NCBI RefSeq assembly: GCF_009856295.1
Contig: NZ_WMEU01000001.1
Coordinates: forward strand, 62,001-126,000
Length of the DNA stretch: 64,000 nucleotides
Direction: 5' to 3'
DNA from: Pontibacillus yanchengensis
Lineage (GTDB): Bacteria; Bacillota; Bacilli; Bacillales; BH030062
A program made the translations under genes and the position numbers. This document shows positions 50,886-60,474 of this stretch, piece after piece. The notes below the pieces were generated by a model that saw nothing but the letters and a program-made list of their open reading frames with translations, was not told the DNA's origin and did no database searches. Numbering within the stretch: the first letter of the stretch is position 1; each line of letters starts with the position of its first letter.

Positions 50886-52916
50886 ATGAACTCAGGTGTA
50901 AAGGAACCCTCATTTTTTTACTCTGAAGCCTCAAAAGATTACATTAAAGATATGACAACACAGTACTGGGAAAATGAAGTGAATGAAGTCATTCATAGGG
51001 CGGACTTGGCTTGTGATAACACGTTCATCTTTACACACAGATGGGATATGGAGCGTTGTGAGACACCCATTTCTTTTTCTGACTCAATCGATTGGACATA
51101 CCAATATAAGGGTGATTTTGAATGGACAGTAAATCTGAATCGGGCTAGATTCATGGCTGAATTAGGTCAATCCTATTGGTTAACAGACGATGAAAAGTAC
51201 GTTTCCGCTTATATTCGGTTAATGAACGACTGGTTAGCGCAGAACCCACTCACAGAAAATGAAGTTCATGAAAGTAAAGACAGAAAATACAATGTAAAAG
51301 ATACATGGCGGAAGCTAGATAGCGGAATTAGGATAACAAACTGGATAAAAGGATATTATTGTGTGAAATCTTCAGAGCAATGGGGGCGTACGGAAGAGGA
51401 AACCTTCCAACATGCTCTATCTTTGCATGGGATGTATCTACATATAGCTTACCTCCCACATGATCAGCAGAGTAATTGGGGATTTCTTGAAACCAATGGG
51501 CTTTTTCAGATAGCTATGTTATTTCCACATCTAGAGAGCACTGAAAAATGGTTAGAAGCAGCAGTTACAAGATTAGAGGGCATGTGTAAACTCCAGGTAT
51601 TTGAAGATGGCATGCATAATGAACAAAGTCCCATGTATCATCATGAAGTTCTTCATTGCCTGTTTGAATGTGTATTACTAGCTAAGAAGAATGATTATTC
51701 ACTACCTTGTACCTTAGAACGCTCTCTTCATAGGTTATTTACTGCATCACTTGCATTTGTGAAACCAAATGGACATCAACCGATGATTAGTGATAGTGAT
51801 CATACAGATATCCGTGATGTATTAACACGTGGATCAGTTTTATTTGAGAATGGGGAATTTAAGCATCAAGCGTATAGTGTATTGGATTTTGAAGGAATAT
51901 GGTACTTCGGTAAAGAAGGATTCAGCTTATACGAAAGACTAAATCCAGTAGAACCTTCCTTTTGTTCCACTCATTTTGACCAAGCCGGCTATTCTATCAT
52001 GAGAAGTTCATGGAAATCGGACGCTCAATATGTATTATTTGATGGTGGCCATATGGACATCATTCGAGCACATGGTCATGACGATTTTCTCCATTTTGAC
52101 TTATGTTCAAACGGAGCGGATTTTTTAATAGATACAGGTCGATACACTTATATGGAAAATGAGGACCGAAGATATTTTAAAGAATCCACCCAACACAATA
52201 CAATTAGCGTGGATGATCAAACGATTTCTACTTATGTGGATTCATGGACATGGGAGAATATAGCTCAACCTGTTGATCGTTATTGGAAATCTACGGATCT
52301 TGTTGACTATGTTCAATCAGGACATAATGGCTATTTGCGATTAGAAAGCCCTGTCGAGGTTAAGCGTCAATTGATGTTTATTAAACCTTATTACTGGATC
52401 TTAGTTGACACATGTTCTTCCCATGATACTCATGAATATAAACAACATTTTCATTTTAGTGAAGATAATGATGTTAGGGTTGAAGACGATGGGAAAATTC
52501 ATTCTAAGGCTAAAAACGGTGCTGAACTTACTATGATTTCACTTCATTCTGGTATAGTCTCAACAGAGTCATGTTGGACTTCTAGAGATTATAATCACAA
52601 AAATAAATCTACTAAAGTTACTTGCTCTCAAGAAGGAAAAGGGTTAGTTAAATTTGTATCGGCAATTGTCCCCGATTCAACCATGGAAAAAACTCCGTTT
52701 ACGTTAAAAGAAATAGATGTATTCGACACGAAAAATCAATTATTCTCAAAACAAGCAGTTACAGCAGTTGAAGTGACGAGAGGGATAAATCAGGAAGTAC
52801 TATTATTTTCCCATGCCGGGCCTAATAGCTTTCAATTTAGTGGATGTCACATGGCAGGGGAAATTCTCTTTTCAAGAAAGTCACCTACAGCCTACGAAGA
52901 CATTATTAAAGTATAA
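50886..52916 (+). CDS. Heparinase II/III family polysaccharide lyase
   Basis: A 676-residue protein of the heparinase II/III superfamily, probably cleaving an acidic polysaccharide or oligosaccharide by beta-elimination. The N-terminal alpha/alpha toroid (about 1-320) includes SNWGFLETNGLFQIAMLFP, with a conserved Asn/Trp region, and MHNEQSPMYHHEVLH with the candidate Tyr/His. The C-terminal beta-sandwich domain starts near residue 360; IIRAHGHDDFLHFDL (H396 onward) is its metal/catalytic-type block. No signal peptide is seen, so it may act inside the cell on imported products. The ATG follows GAATGGAGGTTTTTACGT. Substrate unknown: heparan, alginate and other uronate polymers are all used in this superfamily. 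Closed by its own terminator. Confidence 0.85.
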   Translation: MNSGVKEPSFFYSEASKDYIKDMTTQYWENEVNEVIHRADLACDNTFIFTHRWDMERCETPISFSDSIDWTYQYKGDFEWTVNLNRARFMAELGQSYWLTDDEKYVSAYIRLMNDWLAQNPLTENEVHESKDRKYNVKDTWRKLDSGIRITNWIKGYYCVKSSEQWGRTEEETFQHALSLHGMYLHIAYLPHDQQSNWGFLETNGLFQIAMLFPHLESTEKWLEAAVTRLEGMCKLQVFEDGMHNEQSPMYHHEVLHCLFECVLLAKKNDYSLPCTLERSLHRLFTASLAFVKPNGHQPMISDSDHTDIRDVLTRGSVLFENGEFKHQAYSVLDFEGIWYFGKEGFSLYERLNPVEPSFCSTHFDQAGYSIMRSSWKSDAQYVLFDGGHMDIIRAHGHDDFLHFDLCSNGADFLIDTGRYTYMENEDRRYFKESTQHNTISVDDQTISTYVDSWTWENIAQPVDRYWKSTDLVDYVQSGHNGYLRLESPVEVKRQLMFIKPYYWILVDTCSSHDTHEYKQHFHFSEDNDVRVEDDGKIHSKAKNGAELTMISLHSGIVSTESCWTSRDYNHKNKSTKVTCSQEGKGLVKFVSAIVPDSTMEKTPFTLKEIDVFDTKNQLFSKQAVTAVEVTRGINQEVLLFSHAGPNSFQFSGCHMAGEILFSRKSPTAYEDIIKV

Positions 52917-52969
52917 GGATTTCAAAAAAAGACATATAAAGGACAGCATGATAATGAATCTATATTAAT

Positions 52970-53001
52970 AGAATCATCACTAAGGTGGTGATTCTTTTTT
53001 T
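52970..53001 (+). terminator. Terminator of the lyase gene
   Basis: Stem GAATCATCAC / GTGGTGATTC, loop TAAG, then TTTTTTT. Confidence 0.85.
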
Positions 53002-53095
53002 GTCTAAAATTAAGAAACCCTATTATTCCTAAGGTTTGCTATAAAGCAAGTTTTTGTTACTTAATAATTTCTTAAAAAGGAAGGTGATAAGGAGA

Positions 53096-55855
53096 ATGGA
53101 ATACACAAAACATTCGTATAGATCGGTAATGACGGTCTTTTTACTGTTTATCTCCATGTTCTTTTTTTGTATGACGAACGTAGAGGCATCTGGGAATTTA
53201 ACCATTGATTCTCATCAAAATGGAGATACGTTAGATGAGGATACGGTAAGGGTATCTGGATCATATACAAACGTTACTAGCATACACTTACTTATTAATG
53301 GTTCAACGAAACGACCTGTCGTGAATTCTGGCGACGGAAATTGGTATTATGATTTGGATACATCCACTTATAACGGTGATATCGAATTACTGGCAACTGG
53401 AACCGACATTGAAACAAGATACACTATATGGTCTAACATAGTAAATGGCTATATCATCAACCCTTCTGCAGATACTCCATTGGTTAAAATCATAAGTCCT
53501 GGTGATGGATCGCAATTGCTTCGTGAAAAGACAAAGGTAAAACTATCTGTAGAAGCAGTAAACGAACTAGCATCGGTGGAAATCAGGGTAAATGGTAGTG
53601 AATGGATGAGAACAAAGCATAAGAATGATGGGTATGAATATAAATGGGAAATCCATCAAGACAATCAGACCTATAGTTTAGAAGCTAGAGCTACTGATAT
53701 GGAAGGCAATGTTGGCTACAGTGCTACAACTTATGTATATAGTGGAGAAGGATCACAGGAAGCCACCCAATTTATTAATCAAAACCGAGCCATGTGGATT
53801 TGGGAAAATGCATCTTACAATTTACTTTATAATGAAGGATCACGACATGTATTAGATGCCATGGCAAAAGACACAAGTACGTTCGGACAGGATGAGATCA
53901 CCACGTTATATTTAGGTGTCGATCGTTACTTTGGAGTTGATATGTTAGAAGACGAACGTGATCGAGTTCGCAACCTTGTAAGTTGGGCTCATGATAATGG
54001 ATATAAAGTACATGCATTAATTGCAGGAGGAACATCACCTCCCTATTTTGGTGCCTATGAACGCTATCATGATATAGCCATTCAAGAATTTGAAAACATT
54101 TTGAACTATAATCTTTCCTCACAAGAAAATGAAAAATTTGATGGAGTAAATATTGATATTGAACCTTATATTGCCCCCGAATTCAAAACAGATAAACCCT
54201 CTTTACAACTTCAATATTTAGATCTTTTACAAATATTCATGAATAGAAAAGAAATAGCTGGATCCGGTCTTTTTGTTGGTGCTGCCATTCCAAGGTGGTA
54301 TGATAGTTCACCAAATGCAGAAGCCATTACTTGGGGTGCCTCGAATCAAACAAAAGAAACAAAATGGTTATCAGAGCATATTCAAGATATTGTCGATTAC
54401 ATTTCCATTATGGATTATCGCGATACAGCAGATGGTTCAGCAGGTATTATTGCTCAAGCACAAGGAGAAATCGATTATGCCAATGAAATCGGAAAGCCTA
54501 ATTCGGTCGTCATTGGAGTCGAGACGAAAGATATAGCTGATGGCGGAGACCCTGAAGTTATTAGTTTTCGAGAAGAAGGTCGAACGTATATGGAAGCTGA
54601 GTTGGATAAAGTTGAAAACGCTTTCTCGGGGGATGTTTCATATGGAGGTATTGCACTTCACCATTATGATACCATTCGTTATTTACCATCTGAGTGGAGT
54701 CCTGATGCTGTTTATTGGAAACCACCTGAAGATTCCATAGATCCATCACCTGTCTCTTCTGAACCTGTAGCTACTGCTTTAGATTACCAGAGTATCTCAA
54801 TAACTTACGGAAGAGCTTATGATAATCAAGAAGTAGAAGAATATTATTTTTATCGAAGTACATCTCCAGATTTTGAAGCGAATGATTCCAATTTAGTGGG
54901 TTCCTCTAGAAGGCTTGATTATACGGATGAAGGACTGCTAGCCAAAACACAGTATTTCTATAAAGTTGCTGCTATAGATGTGAATGGAAATATAGGCCCT
55001 TCATCAAGTGTTACATCAGCTACAACTAGTGAAACTGAATTAAAGCCCCTCATCATAAAACATGCAAGTATTCAGTATGACGGAACCAAGGGGACCGTGT
55101 CCTTACAAGTGATTGATAAGGATACATCAGAAGGAGTGATGAGTACTGTAGGTGGACGTTTTACAATGTTAAGTGGTTTATATATCAATACTGAAACGGA
55201 TTCTCAAGGTTACATCACGTTTTCATCTGAGAATCTTCCCAATGGAAAAGGACAATTAGGTTTTAAAGTAAATCGAATTCTCTCAGAAGGGTATTATTGG
55301 GCTTCGGCTTATGATGAATATGATCAACTATCAACAGAATGGGTGAAGAATACCATTCCAGTTCAGGAAGATGCTCATGTTCGAAGCGGCTCATATGGGG
55401 ATGAGAACTATGGAGCAGCGCCGCTTTTAGAAATAAAAGATGTATTGGATACAAAATCGAGTAACTATGATCGATCCACCTATCTCAAATTTGATCTTTC
55501 CTCCGTTCAAACATCTAGTGTTTCAAATGGGCTACTACATTTTTACGTAAATTCAGGAGTAACCGATGCAAATGTGTCAAAGGTACCCATGACTATTACT
55601 GGCATTACTGATGATGGGTGGAGTGAGGATACAATAACATGGGACACAACTCCTTCCAACCAAGAGGGGACATTAATTGGTGAAGTAGATATTGTATCTA
55701 AGGGATGGTATAGCATAGATATAACGGATTATGTGAATAGTGAATTGAATGATAAAACGATTACCATTCTCTTATCAGATAAAAACGCTACGGACCGGAC
55801 TATAAGTATTCAAAGCAAGGAAAACACATATTCATCGTATCTAGACATTTACTGA
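53096..55855 (+). CDS. Large secreted TIM-barrel glycosidase-like protein with C-terminal CBM96/DNRLRE-like domain
   Basis: A 919-residue exported protein. The signal peptide MEYTKHSYRSVMTVFLLFIS is followed by a hydrophobic core ending MTNVEA-SG (cleavage near 33). Two Ig-like modules follow (about 35-130, then VKIISPGDGSQLLREKTKVK to 215). A barrel domain (about 225-545) contains FDGVNIDIEPY, a GH18-like strand-4 motif with candidate acid E356, plus YISIMDYRD and GGIALHHYD. A fibronectin III module covers about 560-645. A C-terminal domain begins EDAHVRSGSYGDENYGAAPL (about 757-919) and is rich in D-W-T words (GWSEDTITWDTTPS), matching the DNRLRE/CBM96 fold. The ATG at 53096 follows GGAAGGTGATAAGGAGA. 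Probably binds and cuts an extracellular polymer; the exact enzyme class is not recognised. Confidence 0.8.
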   Translation: MEYTKHSYRSVMTVFLLFISMFFFCMTNVEASGNLTIDSHQNGDTLDEDTVRVSGSYTNVTSIHLLINGSTKRPVVNSGDGNWYYDLDTSTYNGDIELLATGTDIETRYTIWSNIVNGYIINPSADTPLVKIISPGDGSQLLREKTKVKLSVEAVNELASVEIRVNGSEWMRTKHKNDGYEYKWEIHQDNQTYSLEARATDMEGNVGYSATTYVYSGEGSQEATQFINQNRAMWIWENASYNLLYNEGSRHVLDAMAKDTSTFGQDEITTLYLGVDRYFGVDMLEDERDRVRNLVSWAHDNGYKVHALIAGGTSPPYFGAYERYHDIAIQEFENILNYNLSSQENEKFDGVNIDIEPYIAPEFKTDKPSLQLQYLDLLQIFMNRKEIAGSGLFVGAAIPRWYDSSPNAEAITWGASNQTKETKWLSEHIQDIVDYISIMDYRDTADGSAGIIAQAQGEIDYANEIGKPNSVVIGVETKDIADGGDPEVISFREEGRTYMEAELDKVENAFSGDVSYGGIALHHYDTIRYLPSEWSPDAVYWKPPEDSIDPSPVSSEPVATALDYQSISITYGRAYDNQEVEEYYFYRSTSPDFEANDSNLVGSSRRLDYTDEGLLAKTQYFYKVAAIDVNGNIGPSSSVTSATTSETELKPLIIKHASIQYDGTKGTVSLQVIDKDTSEGVMSTVGGRFTMLSGLYINTETDSQGYITFSSENLPNGKGQLGFKVNRILSEGYYWASAYDEYDQLSTEWVKNTIPVQEDAHVRSGSYGDENYGAAPLLEIKDVLDTKSSNYDRSTYLKFDLSSVQTSSVSNGLLHFYVNSGVTDANVSKVPMTITGITDDGWSEDTITWDTTPSNQEGTLIGEVDIVSKGWYSIDITDYVNSELNDKTITILLSDKNATDRTISIQSKENTYSSYLDIY

Positions 55856-55896
55856 TAGTGTAGAAAAGTTGAAGGTTCCTTTTTTATGCATAATAG

Positions 55897-55935
55897 AACG
55901 CATGGGGTTTAAGTATGAGCCCCCATGCGTTTTTT
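55897..55935. terminator. Terminator between convergent genes
   Basis: AACGCATGGGG / CCCCATGCGTT with an internal loop, then TTTTTATTTTG. It ends the secreted-protein gene and may end the regulator operon from the other side. Confidence 0.8.
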
Positions 55936-55984
55936 TATTTTGGTGTTGTGTATTTTTAGAAACACTCTATTGCTTCATAGTTTT

Positions 55985-57037
55985 CTACAATCCAATTCGT
56001 TTGCGATATTGTGTTGGTGTTAAGCCTGTGCATTTTTTAAAGGTTTTCGTAAAATGGGGATAATCTCCATATCCAATAGCTTCTGCGATCTCATACGTCT
56101 TATAAATAGGATTATGCAGCAGGTCTTTTGCTTTCTCTATTCGCTTCTTCGTGATGAACTGTTTGAAACTTATTCCCATTTCTTGTTTAAACTCCATACT
56201 GAAGTAGGAGGGAGACATATCTACTAGATTCGCAACTTCTTGCAAGGATACATTTTCTTTAGTGAAGTGTTCTTCAATGTACGAAACCACAGTTAAAATG
56301 TTTTTTCTATGACCATATTTCCTCTTTTCTTTTACCGTATTGATGATTGATTCACAAAGGTTCACCATAAAATCTTTCATATTCTTCTCTTTATCAGGTA
56401 ATGATCTCTCATCTATACAGGGGAGGTCACTCATCCGTTCAGTTTGATTTTTTAATTCACCTTTCATATACGTTATTAAATCCGTATATAGCCGCTTCAT
56501 CGTTTGCTCTTCTACTTGTTTGTTCAATAGTTGCTGGTGAATCTCTTCCATTTTAGTACGTACATGTTGCTCTTCTAATAACCATATATGACTAACGAGT
56601 TCTTCAGCAAATACTTTTACGTTCCAGAGCCATTCACTTCGTTCTTTTGAAGCTTTATCTTTTGTTTCAAGATGGTGATAAACCTTTTGTAATGACGCTA
56701 AAAATTGGTCCGGTTTAATCGGTTTTAAAAGAAAATCAACTACCCCAAAGCGGAGGGCCGTTTGTGCATATTCAAATTCATCATAGCCAGAAACAACGAT
56801 AAATTGGGTGTGATTATTCATTTCTTTAACCTTTTGAATAAAAGAAAGTCCATTCATTTTAGGCATACGAATGTCTGTTATGACAAGATCGGGAGATAGG
56901 TCTGTACATAGTTGAAGGGCATCTTCACCATCAATTGCTTCGCCAACTAATTCAAATCCTGTTTGGTTCTTAAGAATTAGTGCATGGATGCTACGTTTAA
57001 TAAGCTTTTCATCATCAACTGTAATAACCTTATACAT
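55985..57037 (-). CDS. YesN-type response regulator with AraC DNA-binding domain
   Basis: A response regulator of about 350 residues. The receiver domain has acidic pocket DDEK (9-12), phosphoacceptor Asp in VITDIRMPKMNG (about residue 55) and the Lys in FLLKPIKP. A helical linker (about 130-240) leads to a two-HTH AraC domain (LQEVANLVDMSPSYFSMEFK and YEIAEAIGYGDYPHFTKTFK). It activates sugar-uptake or polysaccharide genes on signal from the adjacent sensor. GGAGG lies eight bases before the ATG at 57037; the ATG at 57040 is closer. The kinase stop abuts this gene, so the two are one operon. Targets are probably the ABC operon next door and the secreted protein. Confidence 0.93.
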   Translation of the reverse strand: MYKVITVDDEKLIKRSIHALILKNQTGFELVGEAIDGEDALQLCTDLSPDLVITDIRMPKMNGLSFIQKVKEMNNHTQFIVVSGYDEFEYAQTALRFGVVDFLLKPIKPDQFLASLQKVYHHLETKDKASKERSEWLWNVKVFAEELVSHIWLLEEQHVRTKMEEIHQQLLNKQVEEQTMKRLYTDLITYMKGELKNQTERMSDLPCIDERSLPDKEKNMKDFMVNLCESIINTVKEKRKYGHRKNILTVVSYIEEHFTKENVSLQEVANLVDMSPSYFSMEFKQEMGISFKQFITKKRIEKAKDLLHNPIYKTYEIAEAIGYGDYPHFTKTFKKCTGLTPTQYRKRIGL

Positions 57038-57040
57038 CAT

Positions 57041-58870
57041 CTATGCCTCCTTCATTTGCTTTTCCACTGCAAAGGGTAAACGTACTTCTATGACGGTGCC
57101 TGTCTCATCAGACTTTTGTATAGATAAACCATAAGGAAACCCGAATTGAGTGCACAAACGTTTGTGAACATTCATTAACCCTATACGCTTGGTAGATTTT
57201 TGGGGTTCAGGTGGATCAACATTATGAGTGAACGCATAGTTGTATGTTTCGATCGTATCTGGTGACATGCCTTTTCCTAAATCAACAACGAACACTTGAT
57301 AATAATAAGTCGTTTTCTTCCCATAGATGCCAATAAATTCAGGGGCTAATTGATGCTCTTCATAACCATGAATGAACGCATTTTCTAGAATAGGTTGAAG
57401 GGTTAATCGAGCAGTTATAACATCTTGTAAGTCAGAATCATTTAGATCATAAATGACACGAAGCTTTTCGAACCGTTCTTGTTGTATTTGTAAATAGGAT
57501 TTAATTTGTGCCATTTCTTCTTGGAGGGTTACCACTTTTTTTGTATTACTTACATTATATCGGAACATATCTGCAAGAGAGGTTGTCATGTTACTAATGG
57601 TTGGTTGATTCTCAATAATCGCATAGGAGTTAATAATTTCTAAGGTGTTGTATAAAAAGTGAGGATTGATTTGTGATTGCATAGCTTGCAATTCCGATTC
57701 ACGGGTTCTTAATTCCAATTCCTTTTCTTTAAGTTTTGCAAGATGAACTTGTTCTATCAATCGATCAAGTTCTGTAGTCATGGTATAAAAGCTTTCATAA
57801 AGATCGCTCACTTCATCATTTTGATAAAGAGGAAATGGTTTCTTTCGTTCGAGATTTAGATTGCCAGATTCAGCACTTTTCATTAACTTTTGTAGATTCT
57901 CTAATGAATACGTTAACGAAAAAGAGAAGCCACCTACAAAAAATAGGGCTGCACCAATTAGGATTAATCCTACCCATATCGTAGAATTACGCAGTTTAAT
58001 TAGGTTACCCATAATCCTGTCCATCGGTACACTGGCGATGAGTCCCCATTTTAATTCAGTATTTGGAAATTCCTCATGAACTAATAACGTATTTTCTTTA
58101 TTTTCTCTTTGAACAGAAATGTTTGATTGGAAGGAGTGAGATATGGATGTTGTGCCTAACAACTCTTCATTAGAATGATACATAATCTTGTGGTGTTCAT
58201 TAACTATCCAGACATTATTAAAATGGCTAAGGGTTACCTCATTGATAATTTTAGCTAGTTGGTTTAACTGCAAATGAATGATTAGTAATCCAGTTGTCTC
58301 ATAGGTTGTTTTATCATACAGCTTCCTAACTATTGGTATTACAGAAGTATGTTGTATCTTTTCTACATCTAACACTTCATAGGTATCGAACGAATCTACT
58401 TTCTTCCATAGCTCGATATTTCTGTTGCGAATCTCATCCATATCCAAAAATGTGTTTACTTGGCTGTAATTGTTTACTTGCATGACATTTTTATTAATGA
58501 GTGATATACCAAATATATCCGAACGACCATTAAGAATAGATGCAAAAGCTTCTTCCTGTATTTGTTTAGAGAGTTGAAAAGTCGTGAATTTGTCTTTAGG
58601 TTGAGGCTGTAAATCTACATATTGTTTAACTTGTAGATTAGTCTGGAAGGGGGCAGTAGCCTTTTTAAGGTCTTCTAAATAGAAATTTAGATATTGATTG
58701 GTTTGGTTTAATAGGTGTTGACTATATTGAATAGCATTTTGTTCAAGGGAAGATGTGGTTTTTTCATACCAAAAATAACCGAATAGAATAAGGGGAGCAC
58801 ATACGAAAAAAAGGATGACAAAAAATAGCTTGGACTTAATGGACGTACGTTTAGTAAATGGAATATACAT
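57041..58870 (-). CDS. YesM-type sensor histidine kinase
   Basis: A 609-residue membrane kinase. TM1 is about residues 15-33, an extracellular Cache-like sensor covers 34-300, TM2 is IWVGLILIGAALFFVGGFSF, then a HAMP segment. The His_kinase domain has the phosphoacceptor in QINPHFLYNTLEIINSY (about H404), followed by the HATPase region with ILENAFIHGYEE and VDLGKGMSP. This is the YesM/LytS class that partners AraC-type regulators near carbohydrate ABC transporters. The ATG at 58870 follows AAGGGGGATTTAC; the open frame to 58933 is not credible. Divergent from the ABC importer operon. The ligand is presumably a sugar or a sugar-loaded binding protein, by analogy. Confidence 0.93.
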   Translation of the reverse strand: MYIPFTKRTSIKSKLFFVILFFVCAPLILFGYFWYEKTTSSLEQNAIQYSQHLLNQTNQYLNFYLEDLKKATAPFQTNLQVKQYVDLQPQPKDKFTTFQLSKQIQEEAFASILNGRSDIFGISLINKNVMQVNNYSQVNTFLDMDEIRNRNIELWKKVDSFDTYEVLDVEKIQHTSVIPIVRKLYDKTTYETTGLLIIHLQLNQLAKIINEVTLSHFNNVWIVNEHHKIMYHSNEELLGTTSISHSFQSNISVQRENKENTLLVHEEFPNTELKWGLIASVPMDRIMGNLIKLRNSTIWVGLILIGAALFFVGGFSFSLTYSLENLQKLMKSAESGNLNLERKKPFPLYQNDEVSDLYESFYTMTTELDRLIEQVHLAKLKEKELELRTRESELQAMQSQINPHFLYNTLEIINSYAIIENQPTISNMTTSLADMFRYNVSNTKKVVTLQEEMAQIKSYLQIQQERFEKLRVIYDLNDSDLQDVITARLTLQPILENAFIHGYEEHQLAPEFIGIYGKKTTYYYQVFVVDLGKGMSPDTIETYNYAFTHNVDPPEPQKSTKRIGLMNVHKRLCTQFGFPYGLSIQKSDETGTVIEVRLPFAVEKQMKEA

Positions 58871-59039
58871 GTAAATCCCCCTTATATACGACATACTGCA
58901 TATGATTGGCATGGAAGGTAGGAGCAAGATCAACGAAATCTAATTACAGAAAATTCTTTATTTTCATTTTATTGAAAAAAACACAAACAATCAAATGAAA
59001 TTACATTCTCTTATAAAAAAAACAGAGTAGTATTAAGTT

Positions 59040-59053
59040 TGAAAGCGTTATCA
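59040..59053 (+). promoter_or_regulatory. cre box (CcpA site) before the sugar importer
   Basis: TGAAAGCGTTATCA matches the cre consensus TGWAANCGNTNWCA at every position and ends 23 bases before the binding-protein start, so preferred sugars should repress the importer operon. Confidence 0.8.
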
Positions 59054-59076
59054 ATAAACGAAGGGGGAATTTTAAC

Positions 59077-60438
59077 ATGTCTAAGGTAAGATGGCCTCGG
59101 CTAGTGTTGTATTTGTTTGCTCTATTTGCTCTAGTGCTATCCGCTTGTTCTAACCAAACAGAAGGGGACGCTGAGCAAGATGGAGACAATGATTCTACTA
59201 GTGAAGAACAAGTTAAAATTACGTTAGGATTTTATTCTTCTGGAAGTGCTGATCAAAAAATGGAAGAGCTTATTAACAAATTTGAACAAGCACATCCCAA
59301 CATCAAGGTGAAAACTCAAAACGCTCCTTATTCTCAATTCTTCCAAAAATTAGATACGCAAATCGCAGGTGGTACCGCTCCTGATGTCTGGTTATCAGAT
59401 GGGGTGTTTGTTCAAAAGTATGCTGAACGAGGGGCTGCAAAGGATTTAACGGAATGGATCAATAATGACTTAAACAAGGACGAATATTACGGCTTAGATT
59501 TTAACAAGGATGCTGACGGTAAGTATTGGGCTGTCCCTCAGGGAATTCAAATTGGTGCCCTCTTTTATAATAAAGATATGTTTGATAAAGCAGGTGTAGA
59601 CTATCCGGATGATAGTTGGACATGGGATGATTTAAAGGAAGCGGGAGCTAAGTTAACATTAGATGCTAATGATAACGATGCCAATGCTTCTTCCTTTGAT
59701 ACAAGTACAGTGAAACAATTTGGTCTTACATTTTTTAATATAACCGAAGGCTGGATGCCAGTATTGAAATCATATGGCGGTGGTGTCCTTGGGGATGAGT
59801 TAAAGAATTCCATTGTGGACTCTACCGAAAACAAAGAGGCTATGAACTGGATTGTAGATGGAATGGAACGAGGGATTTTAACTGATCCCGCTGATCTTCA
59901 AGCTTTCCAAAGTCCAATGTCTCCTTTTCCTAGTGAAACAGCTGCGATGAGAATTGGCATTTATGCTCGAGTACTTGCGGCAAATGAAACAGGTGTAAAT
60001 TATGATGTTACCGTTCTACCAAAAGGTCCAAGTGGAGAGCGTTTCTCGCCAGTTATTGCAAACTCCTGGATTATCAGTGAGAGTGCTTCTGATGCGAAAG
60101 CACAAGCTGCTTGGGAATGGATCAAATATTGGGTAACAGAAGATAAAGTTCAAAGAGAATGGGCGGAACTTGGGGAAGCAGTTCCTGTTAAAAAGTCTGT
60201 AGCTAACTCTGATTTATTCTTAGGATCTGGTGAAAAACCTGAGAACAAGCAGGCTTTCTTAGACAGTTTTGATTTTGCAGGTACGCTTGATGTAAATGCT
60301 GTATGGTCTGAATGGGTGAAAGTATTTGGAGATAACGTAAATCGTGCCTTCTTAGGTGAAACGAGTGTTGATGATGCCTTAGAGGAAGCGGATCAAGAAG
60401 TTCAGAAGGTGCTAGATGAATTTTATAACAATCAATAA
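59077..60438 (+). CDS. Sugar ABC transporter, substrate-binding lipoprotein
   Basis: A 453-residue CUT1-type extracellular solute-binding protein (family 1). The signal peptide MSKVRWPRLVLYLFALFALV ends in the lipobox LSAC (Cys 24). The binding fold begins VKITLGFYSSGSADQKMEEL and includes GTAPDVWLSDGVFVQKYAE and WAVPQGIQIGALFYNKDMFD. The acidic linker after Cys 24 is usual. The ATG follows GAAGGGGGAATTTTAAC. It is the first gene of the importer operon and carries the cre box. It likely captures oligosaccharides released by the secreted or lyase enzymes. Confidence 0.94.
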   Translation: MSKVRWPRLVLYLFALFALVLSACSNQTEGDAEQDGDNDSTSEEQVKITLGFYSSGSADQKMEELINKFEQAHPNIKVKTQNAPYSQFFQKLDTQIAGGTAPDVWLSDGVFVQKYAERGAAKDLTEWINNDLNKDEYYGLDFNKDADGKYWAVPQGIQIGALFYNKDMFDKAGVDYPDDSWTWDDLKEAGAKLTLDANDNDANASSFDTSTVKQFGLTFFNITEGWMPVLKSYGGGVLGDELKNSIVDSTENKEAMNWIVDGMERGILTDPADLQAFQSPMSPFPSETAAMRIGIYARVLAANETGVNYDVTVLPKGPSGERFSPVIANSWIISESASDAKAQAAWEWIKYWVTEDKVQREWAELGEAVPVKKSVANSDLFLGSGEKPENKQAFLDSFDFAGTLDVNAVWSEWVKVFGDNVNRAFLGETSVDDALEEADQEVQKVLDEFYNNQ

Positions 60439-60474
60439 TGCTAGATAAATAGATATAGAAAGTGTGTGGCAATT

